Below are positions 16,640 to 24,274 of a DNA stretch of 64,000 bases, piece by piece. Source of the DNA: Acidobacteriota bacterium (GTDB taxonomy: Bacteria; Acidobacteriota; Terriglobia; Terriglobales; Acidobacteriaceae); the NCBI GenBank assembly GCA_023410055.1, contig JAEYQK010000109.1, forward strand, positions 1-64,000. The letters are read 5' to 3'. The translations under genes were made by a program, and so were the position numbers. The notes under the pieces were generated by a model, which had not been told where the DNA came from, ran no database searches, and saw nothing but the letters and a program-made list of their open reading frames with translations. Within the stretch, counting starts at the first letter, position 1. Every line of letters begins with the position of its first letter.

Positions 16640-17332
16640 TCAGCTCATCTCTTTCAAATCAGGGCTGACGATGAGCTCCGCTTCCGTGACCAGTTGCACG
16701 TCTTGCACGCGCAATCCCGGCGCGATTTCTTCGAGCAGAAGTCCGGCTGGGGTCACCTTGATGTAGGCCATCTCCGTCACGATCGTATCGACGACTTTCA
16801 TGCCGGTCAGTGGCAGCGTGCACTTCTTCAGGATCTTCGGACGGCCGTCCTTATTCGTGTGTTCCATGGCAACGATGACGCGACGCGCTCCGGCGACGAG
16901 ATCCATTGCCCCGCCCATTCCTTTGACCATCTTGCCGGGGATCATCCAGTTTGCGAGATTACCTTCCTCGTCGACCTCCATCGCGCCGAGAACGCTCAGG
17001 TCGATGTGGCCGCCGCGAATCATGGCGAACGATTCGGCGCTGGAGAAGAACGCGGTTCCGGGAATCTCGGTGACGGTCTCTTTGCCGGCGTTGATCAGAT
17101 CGGGATCTTCCTGGCCATCGAGAGGATAAGGTCCCACGCCGAGCATGCCGTTTTCGCTCTGCAGCACGACTTCGACGCCCTTTGGAACCATGTTGGCGAT
17201 CAGTGTAGGCATGCCGATGCCGAGGTTGACATAGAAGCCATCTTGCAGTTCCTGAGCGCAACGGCTCACGATCCGCTCGCGCTTTACTGGATCAACGATG
17301 AGTTTGCCGGTCTTGCTGACTACGCTGCTCAT
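16640..17332 (-). CDS. scoB: 3-oxoacid CoA-transferase, subunit B
   Basis: The 230-residue subunit has VNLGIGMPTLIANM and the catalytic loop SENGMLGVGP, whose glutamate forms the acyl-CoA thioester intermediate. GAMEVDEEGNLANWMIPGKMVKGMGGAMDL is the conserved B-subunit core. With subunit A it moves CoA from succinyl-CoA to acetoacetate or a related 3-oxoacid, feeding ketone bodies or butyrate-type acids into central metabolism. scoA lies just upstream on the same strand, with a 124-base spacer filled by short repeats. Substrate (acetoacetate versus 3-oxoadipate) cannot be told from sequence. Confidence 0.93.
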   Translation of the reverse strand: MSSVVSKTGKLIVDPVKRERIVSRCAQELQDGFYVNLGIGMPTLIANMVPKGVEVVLQSENGMLGVGPYPLDGQEDPDLINAGKETVTEIPGTAFFSSAESFAMIRGGHIDLSVLGAMEVDEEGNLANWMIPGKMVKGMGGAMDLVAGARRVIVAMEHTNKDGRPKILKKCTLPLTGMKVVDTIVTEMAYIKVTPAGLLLEEIAPGLRVQDVQLVTEAELIVSPDLKEMS

Positions 17333-17354
17333 AGAAAAGTTCTCAGTTAGTGCG

Positions 17355-17381
17355 AAGTACCGAGTACCTAGTACCTAGTTT
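17355..17381. repeat. GTAC heptamer array
   Basis: AGTACCG-AGTACCT-AGTACCT-AGTTTG units lie in the spacer between scoA and scoB, next to the octamer array at 17398. Confidence 0.75.
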
Positions 17382-17397
17382 GTGAAGTTAGGCTTTT

Positions 17398-17466
17398 CGA
17401 TGGCCCGATGGCCCGATGGCCCGATGGCCCGATGGCCCGATCACCCGATTACGCAATCACCCGATT
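17398..17466. repeat. GATGGCCC octamer tandem array
   Basis: Five near-perfect tandem copies of GATGGCCC are followed by GATCACCC and degenerate units. The last unit supplies the stop codon of scoA (ATCGGGTGA on the minus strand), so the array meets the coding end. Confidence 0.85.
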
Positions 17467-18155
17467 TTCCTGGTTGTTCTGCGCTCGATACGCTTTTCGT
17501 ACTTTTGTCCTTGGAAGATGCGCTTTACGAAAATGCTTGGGACGTGGATGCGATCGGGATCGAGCTGCCCGACTTCGACCAACTCTTCGACTTCGGCGAT
17601 TGTGACCTTCGCGGCCGTTGCGATCATCGGGTTGAAGTTGCGGGCGGTCTTGCGAAAGACGAGGTTGCCCCACTTGTCTCCCTTCCATGCCTTCACCAAA
17701 GCGAAGTCGCCGCGGATCCAGCGCTCCATAACGTACTTGCGGCCGTCAAACTCGCGGACCTCTTTGCCTTCGGCCACGATGGTGCCAACGCCAGTCGGAG
17801 TAAAGAACGCTGGGATACCAGCGCCGCCGGCGCGAATGCGTTCGGCAAACGTGCCCTGCGGAACAAGTTCGAGGTCGAGTTCTCCGCTGAGCACCATCTG
17901 TTCGAAAAGGGCGTTTTCGCCGACGTAGCTGCCGATGTGCTTCTTGACCTGGCGATTCTTCAGCAGCACGCCCAGGCCGAAATCGTCCACACCGGCGTTG
18001 TTGCTGACGGTGGTCAGGTTCTTCAGACCCTTGCGAGCGAGCGCCTTAATGAGGTTCTCGGGTATGCCGCAGAGGCCGAAGCCTCCGACAAGAATGGTTG
18101 CGCCATCCTGCATATCGAAGATCGCCGAATCGGCATCGGGGAAGACTTTGTTCAT
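17457..18155 (-). CDS. scoA: 3-oxoacid CoA-transferase, subunit A
   Basis: The 232-residue subunit has the CoA-binding GGFGLCGIPENLI, NNAGVDDFGLG and the family's YVGEN motif (IGSYVGENALFEQ), followed by LELVPQGTFAERIRAGGAGIPAFFTPTGVGT. It pairs with scoB downstream. Its last codons (..RTTRKIG) run into the octamer repeat, so the natural C-terminus may have been altered by repeat insertion. It is divergent from proline dehydrogenase. Confidence 0.93.
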   Translation of the reverse strand: MNKVFPDADSAIFDMQDGATILVGGFGLCGIPENLIKALARKGLKNLTTVSNNAGVDDFGLGVLLKNRQVKKHIGSYVGENALFEQMVLSGELDLELVPQGTFAERIRAGGAGIPAFFTPTGVGTIVAEGKEVREFDGRKYVMERWIRGDFALVKAWKGDKWGNLVFRKTARNFNPMIATAAKVTIAEVEELVEVGQLDPDRIHVPSIFVKRIFQGQKYEKRIERRTTRKIG

Positions 18156-18205
18156 AACTCGGGCTGCTCCCGGACAGTACAGAGATGCTGAAAAGCGGGG
18201 AAAGG

Positions 18206-18316
18206 ATAGTACTCAGTACTCGGTACTCAGTACTCAGAATTCGCTTCTCAGTTATCAGTCATGTCGAAGTGAAAAGGGAAGTTACTGAGTACCGAGTACT
18301 GGGTACTGAGTACTGC
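18206..18316. repeat. GTAC heptamer array pair, inverted
   Basis: AGTACTC-AGTACTC-GGTACTC-AGTACTC (18208-18235) is matched in reverse complement by GAGTACC-GAGTACT-GGGTACT-GAGTACT (18286-18313). The two arms can pair almost fully across a roughly 50-base loop. It sits in the divergent region between scoA and proline dehydrogenase. Confidence 0.85.
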
Positions 18317-18421
18317 CTTAGTAACGTGGCGATGTGACGTGCGTCATAGCCGGGCAGCAGCTCGGGATGTGATAACAACCAGTTCTTTTCATGAGGATGT
18401 TTCAGGGCCAGAAGGAGCACA

Positions 18422-19342
18422 GTGCTTAGGCAATTCTTCATCGCACTTTCGGAAAGCAAGAGTATTCGTGCCATAGCAGAACGGTCACCGATGGGCCGCC
18501 GTGCGTCACAGCGTTTCGTAGCCGGGACGACGATGGACGACATCATGGCGGCGTCGAGGGCCATGAACGACGCGGGCATCGCGGTCACAATGGACGTTCT
18601 GGGCGAGAATGTTACGAATGCCGAAGAAGCGCGCGAGAGCGTGGGCGAGTACCACAAGATGTTGGACGAGATTGCGGCGCGAAAGCTGAACGCGAACGTC
18701 AGCGTGAAACTCACGCACGTCGGTTTCGACATCGACCGGAACATGTGCCGCGACCTGGTGTGCGGGCTCGTTCGCCACGCGGCCGATTTGAAGAACTTCG
18801 TTCGTATCGATATGGAAGGCTCGCCGTACACGCAGGCGACGCTCGATCTCGTGAAGCAGCTACACAGCTCCGTGCGGCCGGCCGATGCCGTAGGTGTGGT
18901 GGTCCAAGCGTATCTGTATCGAAGCGAGAAAGACGTGCAGGACCTGTGCTCGCAAGGAATCCGCATTCGGTTATGCAAAGGCGCCTATCGCGAACCGGCC
19001 GAAATCGCTTTCCCGAAAAAGCGTGATGTCGACGCGAACTACCTCAAACTGGCGAAAATGCTCCTCCAGAGCGGCCTATATCACGGCATCGCTACGCACG
19101 ACGAGCGGATCATCGAGGAAGTGATCGGTTTTGCCGGAAAGAACAAGATTCCGCCCGAAGCGTTTGAGTTCCAGATGCTCTATGGGATTCGTCGCGACTT
19201 GCAGCAGCAGATCGTTCGCGAAGGCTGGCGCATGAGGGTCTACATCCCGTTTGGCACCGAGTGGTATCCGTATTTTATGCGGCGCCTTGCAGAACGGCCC
19301 GCGAACGCACTGTTTATCGCGAAGAATATGTTTCGAGAATAA
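18422..19342 (+). CDS. Proline dehydrogenase
   Basis: GTG start at 18422 after AAGGAG (18412-18417). The 306-residue single-domain enzyme has the family's barrel motifs: VSVKLTHVGFDIDR, RIDMEGSPYT, VVQAYLYRSEKD, IRLCKGAYREP, IATHDERII, EFQMLYGIR and the C-terminal YIPFGTEWYPYFMRRLAERPAN, whose arginines bind the proline carboxylate. It oxidises proline to pyrroline-5-carboxylate with FAD. No P5C dehydrogenase gene is adjacent, so the pathway is completed elsewhere. It is the short monofunctional type, not the PutA fusion. Confidence 0.93.
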   Translation: MLRQFFIALSESKSIRAIAERSPMGRRASQRFVAGTTMDDIMAASRAMNDAGIAVTMDVLGENVTNAEEARESVGEYHKMLDEIAARKLNANVSVKLTHVGFDIDRNMCRDLVCGLVRHAADLKNFVRIDMEGSPYTQATLDLVKQLHSSVRPADAVGVVVQAYLYRSEKDVQDLCSQGIRIRLCKGAYREPAEIAFPKKRDVDANYLKLAKMLLQSGLYHGIATHDERIIEEVIGFAGKNKIPPEAFEFQMLYGIRRDLQQQIVREGWRMRVYIPFGTEWYPYFMRRLAERPANALFIAKNMFRE

Positions 19343-19416
19343 AGAACCGGGTCATCTGGTGATTGGCCGAGTTTTCTGTTCACTTCCTGCTGCGGTCATG
19401 CCAGAATTCACGAGCT

Positions 19417-19890
19417 ATGGCAGAAAGCCTTGTTGAGCGAGCGTTTAGCGTCACGAGTCTGGATGTGGAGCGCCTTCTTTCAGATTGGCGATGGCTCTGT
19501 CCTGATCCTGTTTCGCTCGTTGCCCGCAATGTATTCGGCGATTTGTTCTTGCGTAATACGGACGGCAGGATTCTATGGTTGCAGGTGGCAATTGGGGAGT
19601 TATCCGAGGTTGCAGCTTCGGAATGTGAGTTTCGTGAATTGCTGAAGCTTAAGCATGCAGAGTGGCTTGCCCAGGCCGACGCCCAATGCGCTGCTGAACG
19701 AGGGCTGGTGCCGACCGACGGGCAGTGCATAGGCTTCAAAATCCCAGCCATGTTTGCGGAGAGCGCGTCTGCCCCCAGCAATCCGTACATCGCTGATTTG
19801 TACGAGTACGTCTCATTTCTCGGGCACCTGCACAAACAACTGAGCAACTGTCGTGATGGTACGAAAATCAAGATCCAAGTAGTTGACTGA
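19417..19890 (+). CDS. Tdi1-like (T6SS immunity) protein, orphan
   Basis: The chosen ATG (19417) gives 157 residues. The core FGDLFLRNTDGRILWLQVAIGEL and the C-terminal YVSFLGHLHKQLSN match the domain named T6SS immunity protein Tdi1 C-terminal (DUF1851), also found in many non-T6SS settings. In Agrobacterium, Tdi1 neutralises the DNase effector Tde1. No effector, VgrG or Rhs gene lies nearby, so this is an orphan. The N-terminal SLDVERLLSDWRWL is the usual lead. The ribosome-binding site is weak, and a longer start at 19363 is possible. Confidence 0.7.
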   Translation: MAESLVERAFSVTSLDVERLLSDWRWLCPDPVSLVARNVFGDLFLRNTDGRILWLQVAIGELSEVAASECEFRELLKLKHAEWLAQADAQCAAERGLVPTDGQCIGFKIPAMFAESASAPSNPYIADLYEYVSFLGHLHKQLSNCRDGTKIKIQVVD

Positions 19891-19948
19891 TTCTGCGACT
19901 CTTACGAAACCTTCGATCGGCCGTACGGGCCTTTCAGAATTTCCCCCT

Positions 19949-20018
19949 TTTCACCCAGCGCTGCCGTGCCGGGCTAAATTCGAGCGCCCTTCGGGGCTGA
20001 AGGTTTTCGGCTTTCCCT
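19949..20018. repeat. Dispersed-type palindromic intergenic element
   Basis: Adjacent imperfect hairpins (CACCCAGCGCTGCCGTGCCGG then GCGCCCTTCGGGGCTGAAGG) lie in the gap before the SirB1-type gene. I recall similar modules between genes in other acidobacteria, but only one copy is visible here. Confidence 0.4.
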
Positions 20019-20144
20019 GAGTTGCCGGATCTCCAGTACGAGTTCGTGATACTCCGGAGACGGCGGCGCTCGACGTACTTCTCAACTCGCACTGATCCCT
20101 TGCTTCTCTGTATTTTTGCTACCATACTCCGCGTGGGGAACGGG

Positions 20145-20984
20145 GTGAATACGACTGCTCCGCAGGCGTTTGCTGCTCTTGTAGGCCGGGCGGACGACGA
20201 CCGCATTGATCTTCTCAGTGCAGCTCTGCTAATCGCCCGGGCCGAGTACCCGGAGCTGAAGGTTGAGCCGTACGTGCAGCGGGTAGAAGCGCTGGCGCGG
20301 CGTGTGCTGGTGCAGGTTCCGGATTTCGGTGATCCTAACGAGTCTGTTTCTGCGCTGAATCGCGTGCTGTTCGAAGAAGAGGGTTTCCGCGGCAATCGCG
20401 AGGACTACTACGATCCGCGCAATTCTTTTCTGAACGACGTCATCGACCGCAAGCTGGGGATTCCCATCACCCTTTCGGTCGTTTACATGGAAGTTGCGAA
20501 ACGCGTCGGACTGCCGCTGTTCGGAGTTGGGCTGCCCGGGCATTTTCTGCTCAAGCACTACGACCCCGAGGGGCGGCAAGTCCTTATTGATCCTTACAGC
20601 CGTGGAGCGATCATCAGTGCCGGCGAGTGTCAGGCCAAGCTGGACGAAATCTATGAAGGCCGACTGGACCTTCGTCCGGAGTTTCTCGTCGCCGTTGGTA
20701 AACGGCAGATACTCACGCGGATGCTCAACAACCTGAAGAACATCTATGCCTCTTCGCGCAGCTTCCGGAAGGCTCTGCCAATCGTCGACATGATCCTTGC
20801 CATCTATCCGCGATCGCCAGAAGACGTGAAACAGCGGGCCATGCTCCGTTATACGCTGAACGACTGGCGCGGAGCCGTAGACGATCTTGAGGATTATCTG
20901 AAGATGTCACCCGATGCGTCTGACGTCGATGAAATCAGAGAGACAGTGCTGACGATCAGAAGAGGAATGGCGAGGCTGAACTAA
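20145..20984 (+). CDS. SirB1/transglutaminase-like family protein with TPR-like tail
   Basis: Start taken as GTG 20145, six bases after GGGG; longer starts give an arginine-rich leader unlike the family. The 279-residue protein has the SirB1 core YYDPRNSFLNDVIDRKLGIPITLSVVYMEVA, GLPLFGVGLPGHFLLKH and LIDPYSRG. A helical tail (YASSRSFRKALPIVDMILAIYP) resembles TPRs. The fold is related to transglutaminases, but the Cys-His-Asp triad is incomplete: no cysteine is seen at the usual helix start. The function of SirB1 proteins is unclear. Confidence 0.8.
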   Translation: MNTTAPQAFAALVGRADDDRIDLLSAALLIARAEYPELKVEPYVQRVEALARRVLVQVPDFGDPNESVSALNRVLFEEEGFRGNREDYYDPRNSFLNDVIDRKLGIPITLSVVYMEVAKRVGLPLFGVGLPGHFLLKHYDPEGRQVLIDPYSRGAIISAGECQAKLDEIYEGRLDLRPEFLVAVGKRQILTRMLNNLKNIYASSRSFRKALPIVDMILAIYPRSPEDVKQRAMLRYTLNDWRGAVDDLEDYLKMSPDASDVDEIRETVLTIRRGMARLN

Positions 20985-21117
20985 TCGGGTGATCGGGTGA
21001 TCGAGAACCCAATATCTTATCTGGCCATCGGGTCATCGGGCCAACGATGAGCGGATGATCGAAAACACAATTATCGGGTCATTGGATGGCGGATGATGGG
21101 ATGAGCGGATGATCTGG
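20984..21117. repeat. ATCGGGTG octamer array
   Basis: Tandem ATCGGGTG units start inside the stop region of the SirB1-type gene and decay into CATCGGGT- and GGATGATG-type units. A cluster in the opposite sense (CGATGGCT CGATCACC CGATGGCT) lies at 21191-21218, so the two form an inverted pair around the hairpins at 21121. Confidence 0.8.
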
Positions 21118-21120
21118 TTT

Positions 21121-21165
21121 GCGAGGACGAGACGTCCTCGCAACAGCCGGCGAGACGCCGGCGCT
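21121..21165. repeat. Tandem AGA-loop hairpins
   Basis: Two perfect hairpins stand side by side, each with the loop AGA: GCGAGGACG / CGTCCTCGC and GCCGGCG / CGCCGGC. Related elements are at 50229 (ATA loop) and 60661 (TCT loop, inverse sense). Confidence 0.8.
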
Positions 21166-21190
21166 CCAAGTGCTTGGCTGGTTCTTCAAT

Positions 21191-21218
21191 GGCGCGATGG
21201 CTCGATCACCCGATGGCT
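21191..21218. repeat. Octamer cluster, inverse orientation
   Basis: GATGGCTC-GATCACCC-GATGGCTC units lie opposite in sense to those at 20984-21117 and close to the end of the DUF3106 gene. Confidence 0.7.
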
Positions 21219-21226
21219 CGATTGTT

Positions 21227-21895
21227 TTACTGGTCGTTGTCGCTCGAGCCTGAGTCGTTGGGGTGGGACGGGCCCAGGTTGAGCTGGGTCATGCCGCGCA
21301 TGATGTTGCGTTCGCTCTCGCTGAAGTCATTCTGGAATCGCGGCGACTCAAGCATTCTCTGCTGCTGGTCGGGCGGGAACGCACGAAGATTACGGAACCC
21401 TTGCACCATCGCTTTCCGGCGATCCTCGGGAAGTCCCTGGAACTGTTGGAAAAGTCCACGCGCACGGTCTCGCTCCTGAGGAGTCAGGCGGTCAAATCGG
21501 TCCATGCGCTGCAACATGCGTTGCTGCTGGTTTGGCGGCAAGTTATTGAAGCGTTGCAGCCGATTCATCAGACGCTGTTGCATGTCGGGCGGAAGCTTGC
21601 GGAATTGCGAGTCGCTCTGAAGAGCCCTCTGTTGTTCCTGTGGACTCATGTTGGAGTGGTTGCGAAGCCAGTCTCCGCCACGCCGGTCGGAATCATTCCT
21701 GCCGGAGTTCTGATTGCCGTTCTGGTTCCCTTGTCCGCCGCCCCAGCGGCCAAATCCGCGAGGGCCGTTCTGTTCTTGTCGCGGCTGAGGACGCGGTGGT
21801 GGCCCGTTGCGTCGTTGCGCCAATGCCGGCGTCAGAGCCACGGCGGCAAATGCAAGCAACAGCGTCAAAGTGCATCTAGGGGCCAACACGATCAT
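21227..21895 (-). CDS. Exported DUF3106-type protein
   Basis: The ATG at 21895 gives 222 residues; a GTG at 21898 is one codon earlier. A signal peptide (LTLLLAFAAVALTPALA) is followed by a disordered Pro/Gly/Asn/Gln-rich segment and then a helical domain with repeated Pro-Gln-Gln-Gln-Arg units (NLPPNQQQRMLQRM, LTPEQRD-like, FPPDQQQRML). This pattern fits DUF3106 and recalls LTxxQ proteins. It is the third gene of an operon with the ECF sigma and anti-sigma genes, 31 bases after the latter. A periplasmic part in envelope signalling is likely but not shown. Confidence 0.75.
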   Translation of the reverse strand: MIVLAPRCTLTLLLAFAAVALTPALAQRRNGPPPRPQPRQEQNGPRGFGRWGGGQGNQNGNQNSGRNDSDRRGGDWLRNHSNMSPQEQQRALQSDSQFRKLPPDMQQRLMNRLQRFNNLPPNQQQRMLQRMDRFDRLTPQERDRARGLFQQFQGLPEDRRKAMVQGFRNLRAFPPDQQQRMLESPRFQNDFSESERNIMRGMTQLNLGPSHPNDSGSSDNDQ

Positions 21896-21926
21896 CACCT
21901 CTGCCAAACCAACAGTTCAAATCCAA

Positions 21927-22424
21927 TTACGGATTCGCCGTAGCGTCTCCGCTGTCATTATCATCGTCATCCAGCATGTCGAAGTTTGCAAGCAAATCGT
22001 GATTCTTGTCGAGATTCTGCAGATCGGCGACAGCCGTTCCCGGCGGCGCATCGACGATCACGACGTTCTTGCTTGCGACGTCAGATGAAGCAGTCTTCTG
22101 CCCGAGACGCAATCCGACTACCGTCGCTCCAATAGCCATCAATCCGGCCAAACTGAACGCCAGTGCAGGCTTACGGAACCAGACGAGCCAGCCAGCATTG
22201 GTCGACTTTGCGGCTTCTTCGCGCAGGCGAGCTTGCAGCCTGGTATCAAAATACTGAGACGGTTCCGGCGTCTGCCACTCGTCGAGGAGCGACATTGTCT
22301 GAACCAGTGACGCGAGTTTTTCAGCGCAGGCGTTGCACGTTTGCAGATGCTGCTCGGTCTTGGCGTCCGCCCCAATGCCGGAGGCCAGGTCCAGCAACCG
22401 ATCGCCCATATCCTTGCAGTTCAT
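21927..22424 (-). CDS. Zinc-finger anti-sigma factor, membrane bound
   Basis: Start is ATG 22424 after GAGG. The 165-residue protein has an N-terminal zf-HC2 module with C3, H26, C30 and C33 (HLQTCNAC), a membrane helix at about 85-108 (KPALAFSLAGLMAIGATVVGL), and an acidic periplasmic tail (DMLDDDDNDSGD). It follows the sigma gene by 31 bases and should bind and hold that sigma at the membrane until a signal releases it. Confidence 0.85.
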   Translation of the reverse strand: MNCKDMGDRLLDLASGIGADAKTEQHLQTCNACAEKLASLVQTMSLLDEWQTPEPSQYFDTRLQARLREEAAKSTNAGWLVWFRKPALAFSLAGLMAIGATVVGLRLGQKTASSDVASKNVVIVDAPPGTAVADLQNLDKNHDLLANFDMLDDDDNDSGDATANP

Positions 22425-22455
22425 AACAGCCTCTTTATCTACCAAAACCCAGAAT

Positions 22456-23265
22456 TCAAATAAAAGACTTCAGTTTTTCACGCAATGTCTCGTATGCACG
22501 AAACAATAACGACTTAGTGGCCGACTCACTCAGTTTAAGGACCTCCGAGATCTGACGGTAGTCCATCCCCTGGTACTTATGCATCGTTACCGCCAATCGT
22601 TGGCGCTCGGGCAGTGCCATGACGTGTTGCCGGATGGCGGCCATTCGTTCGCGCCGGAGAAGCTTCTGTTCCGCGTTGAGCGACCCGTCTGCCACGTCAA
22701 CGGTTAGTCCAGTGTCGTCGTCCGGTTCGTCTATGCTGACCTGGTTTTCAGGACGCTCGTGTTTCGTGTCTCGCGCGTGATTGACCGACAGGTTCGTGGC
22801 GATCCGGTAGAGCCAAGTTGTAAACTTCGCGTCCGGCGAATAGTTTGCTCGTGACCGATATACGCGCAGGAAAACCTCTTGGGCAAGTTCTTCTGCCACG
22901 GCCGAATTGTGCGACATTCGATACATAAAGCTCACGAGCGGACGTCGATATTTCTGCACCAGATAGTCGAATGCGGAGTCGTCACCCGCGGCGACGCGCA
23001 TCATGACGTGCGCATCGTCCTGGGCGTCCACGACAGACGGAGGTATGTCTCCTGCCTTGGTGGCAGCAACGACGGCCGAACTTGAGCCTCGTAGCATTCC
23101 GGAGTCTAGTGCCAGACTGCTCACATTGGAGCTAACCCGCTTGTCAGTAGAAAGTTGCGGAGGATCAGCAGGTTGCCCAGCTTCATCCTGGGAGTCCGGC
23201 CTGAAGGGGAATCCGCCTGCGGCGAACTGCAAATCGTCGTTCAGATTGGTATTCTCCGGTGCCAT
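22456..23265 (-). CDS. ECF-type RNA polymerase sigma factor
   Basis: Start is ATG 23265, four bases after GGAGG. The 269-residue protein has a long low-complexity N-terminus (about 80 residues), then region 2 (FDYLVQKYRRPLVSFMYRMSHN..AEELAQEVFLRVYR, FTTWLYRIATNLSVNHARD) and region 4 (LPERQRLAVTMHKYQGMDYRQISEVLKLSESATKSLLFRAYETLREKL). The N-terminal extension is unusual for a sigma of this size class and has no family assignment. It heads the operon with its anti-sigma and the DUF3106 gene. Confidence 0.92.
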   Translation of the reverse strand: MAPENTNLNDDLQFAAGGFPFRPDSQDEAGQPADPPQLSTDKRVSSNVSSLALDSGMLRGSSSAVVAATKAGDIPPSVVDAQDDAHVMMRVAAGDDSAFDYLVQKYRRPLVSFMYRMSHNSAVAEELAQEVFLRVYRSRANYSPDAKFTTWLYRIATNLSVNHARDTKHERPENQVSIDEPDDDTGLTVDVADGSLNAEQKLLRRERMAAIRQHVMALPERQRLAVTMHKYQGMDYRQISEVLKLSESATKSLLFRAYETLREKLKSFI

Positions 23266-23378
23266 TGGCCTCCACATCCGGCGAGCACAGGTAAGTTGCC
23301 GCAACGGCGGCGAGGGACTGGAGCTATTCTACTATTCGGCAACGTTGGCCATCTGCTAAAATCAGTTTGTCTCTACGT

Positions 23379-23453
<75 letters not shown>

Positions 23454-23483
23454 TTCGCTACAGGGAATGGTAACGATCGAGGT

Positions 23484-23517
23484 CCTTCGACTCCCTGCGG
23501 TCGCTCAGGATTTCGCC
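23484..23517. repeat. Palindromic intergenic module behind tRNA-Val
   Basis: A segment reading GTCCTTCGACTCCCTGCGG then TCGCTCAGGAT resembles intergenic modules I associate with acidobacterial and other bacterial genomes. It lies between the tRNA and its duplicated 3' end. Confidence 0.3.
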
Positions 23518-23544
23518 AGCGGGCCTAGACGCCCGCTAACGGCT

Positions 23545-23570
23545 CAAGTTCGAATCCAGTACGCCCACCA
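23545..23570 (+). pseudogene. Duplicated 3' end of tRNA-Val (att-like scar)
   Basis: GTTCGAATCCAGTA followed by CGCCCACCATT repeats the T-arm and acceptor end of the tRNA, missing one G. It lies about 100 bases past the intact copy, with unrelated sequence between. Such duplications are left by elements that integrate into tRNA 3' ends. No integrase remains. Confidence 0.7.
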
Positions 23571-23720
23571 TTGTTGTCTTCTTTCCGCACAGCCACTTAC
23601 GAGTGACTGATTTCGTTTGGGAGTGCAATCCAGCGCGGGAAAGGCCTGTTTAGCGAGACCTACCCCGGCACTCCACATGCATCCTACCTTTCAAGTCCCA
23701 TCCATCTGGAGCATTTTGCG

Positions 23721-24254
23721 ATGAAGACACCCCGCGCCCTATTTGTCTCCCTTGTTGTTGTCGTTATGTCCTTGCTCGCTGCGGCACAGGACGTGAACAC
23801 GGACTACAATCACCAGATTCCGTTCAACCAGTACCACACCTATTCCTGGATGCGGATACAAACGGATAACCCGCTTTGGGAACCGCGAATTCAGCAGGCC
23901 GTCGACCAGGAACTCCAGTCCAAGGGGTGGCGCCGGGTAGATTCCGGTGGCCAGGTTTCACTCTCAGCTGTCGGTGCGGTAAAGAACGAGAAGCAATACC
24001 AGACCTTCTACAACAATATGGGCGGCTGGGGTTGGGGCTGGGGTGGATTCGGTGATCAGGCGACCACGACCGTGCAGAACGAAAGGATCGGGACGCTGGT
24101 TGTTGATATGTACGACACCAACAGCAAGCAACTGATTTGGCGTGGCGTCGCCAGTGACACGCTCTCAGAAAAAGCGGAAAAGAACGAAGACAAGCTGCAG
24201 AAGACGGCCGACAAGATGTTTAAGGACTTTCCTCCGAAAGAGGGAGGGAAGTAA
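23721..24254 (+). CDS. Exported DUF4136-type protein
   Basis: The 177-residue protein has a signal peptide (ALFVSLVVVVMSLLAAAQ) and the DUF4136 pattern: DVNTDYNHQIPFNQYHTYSWM near the start, AVDQELQSKGWRRVDSGGQVSLS, and LVVDMYDTNSKQLIWRGVASDTLSE. A GWGWGWGGFG glycine/tryptophan patch is typical. DUF4136 proteins are often outer-membrane-associated lipoproteins, but this one has no lipobox cysteine. Function unknown. It is convergent with the LacI gene. Confidence 0.8.
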   Translation: MKTPRALFVSLVVVVMSLLAAAQDVNTDYNHQIPFNQYHTYSWMRIQTDNPLWEPRIQQAVDQELQSKGWRRVDSGGQVSLSAVGAVKNEKQYQTFYNNMGGWGWGWGGFGDQATTTVQNERIGTLVVDMYDTNSKQLIWRGVASDTLSEKAEKNEDKLQKTADKMFKDFPPKEGGK

Positions 24255-24274
24255 CTCCAGGTTGCGCAGTCTAT

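Noticed and set aside
17382..18191. Plus-strand frame opposite scoA starting in the octamer array
   Set aside because: It opens with repeat-encoded MARWPDGP-type sequence and overlaps scoA throughout.
18206..18316. GTAC arrays as a CRISPR array
   Set aside because: The period is 7 bases with no spacers of constant length, and no cas gene is present.
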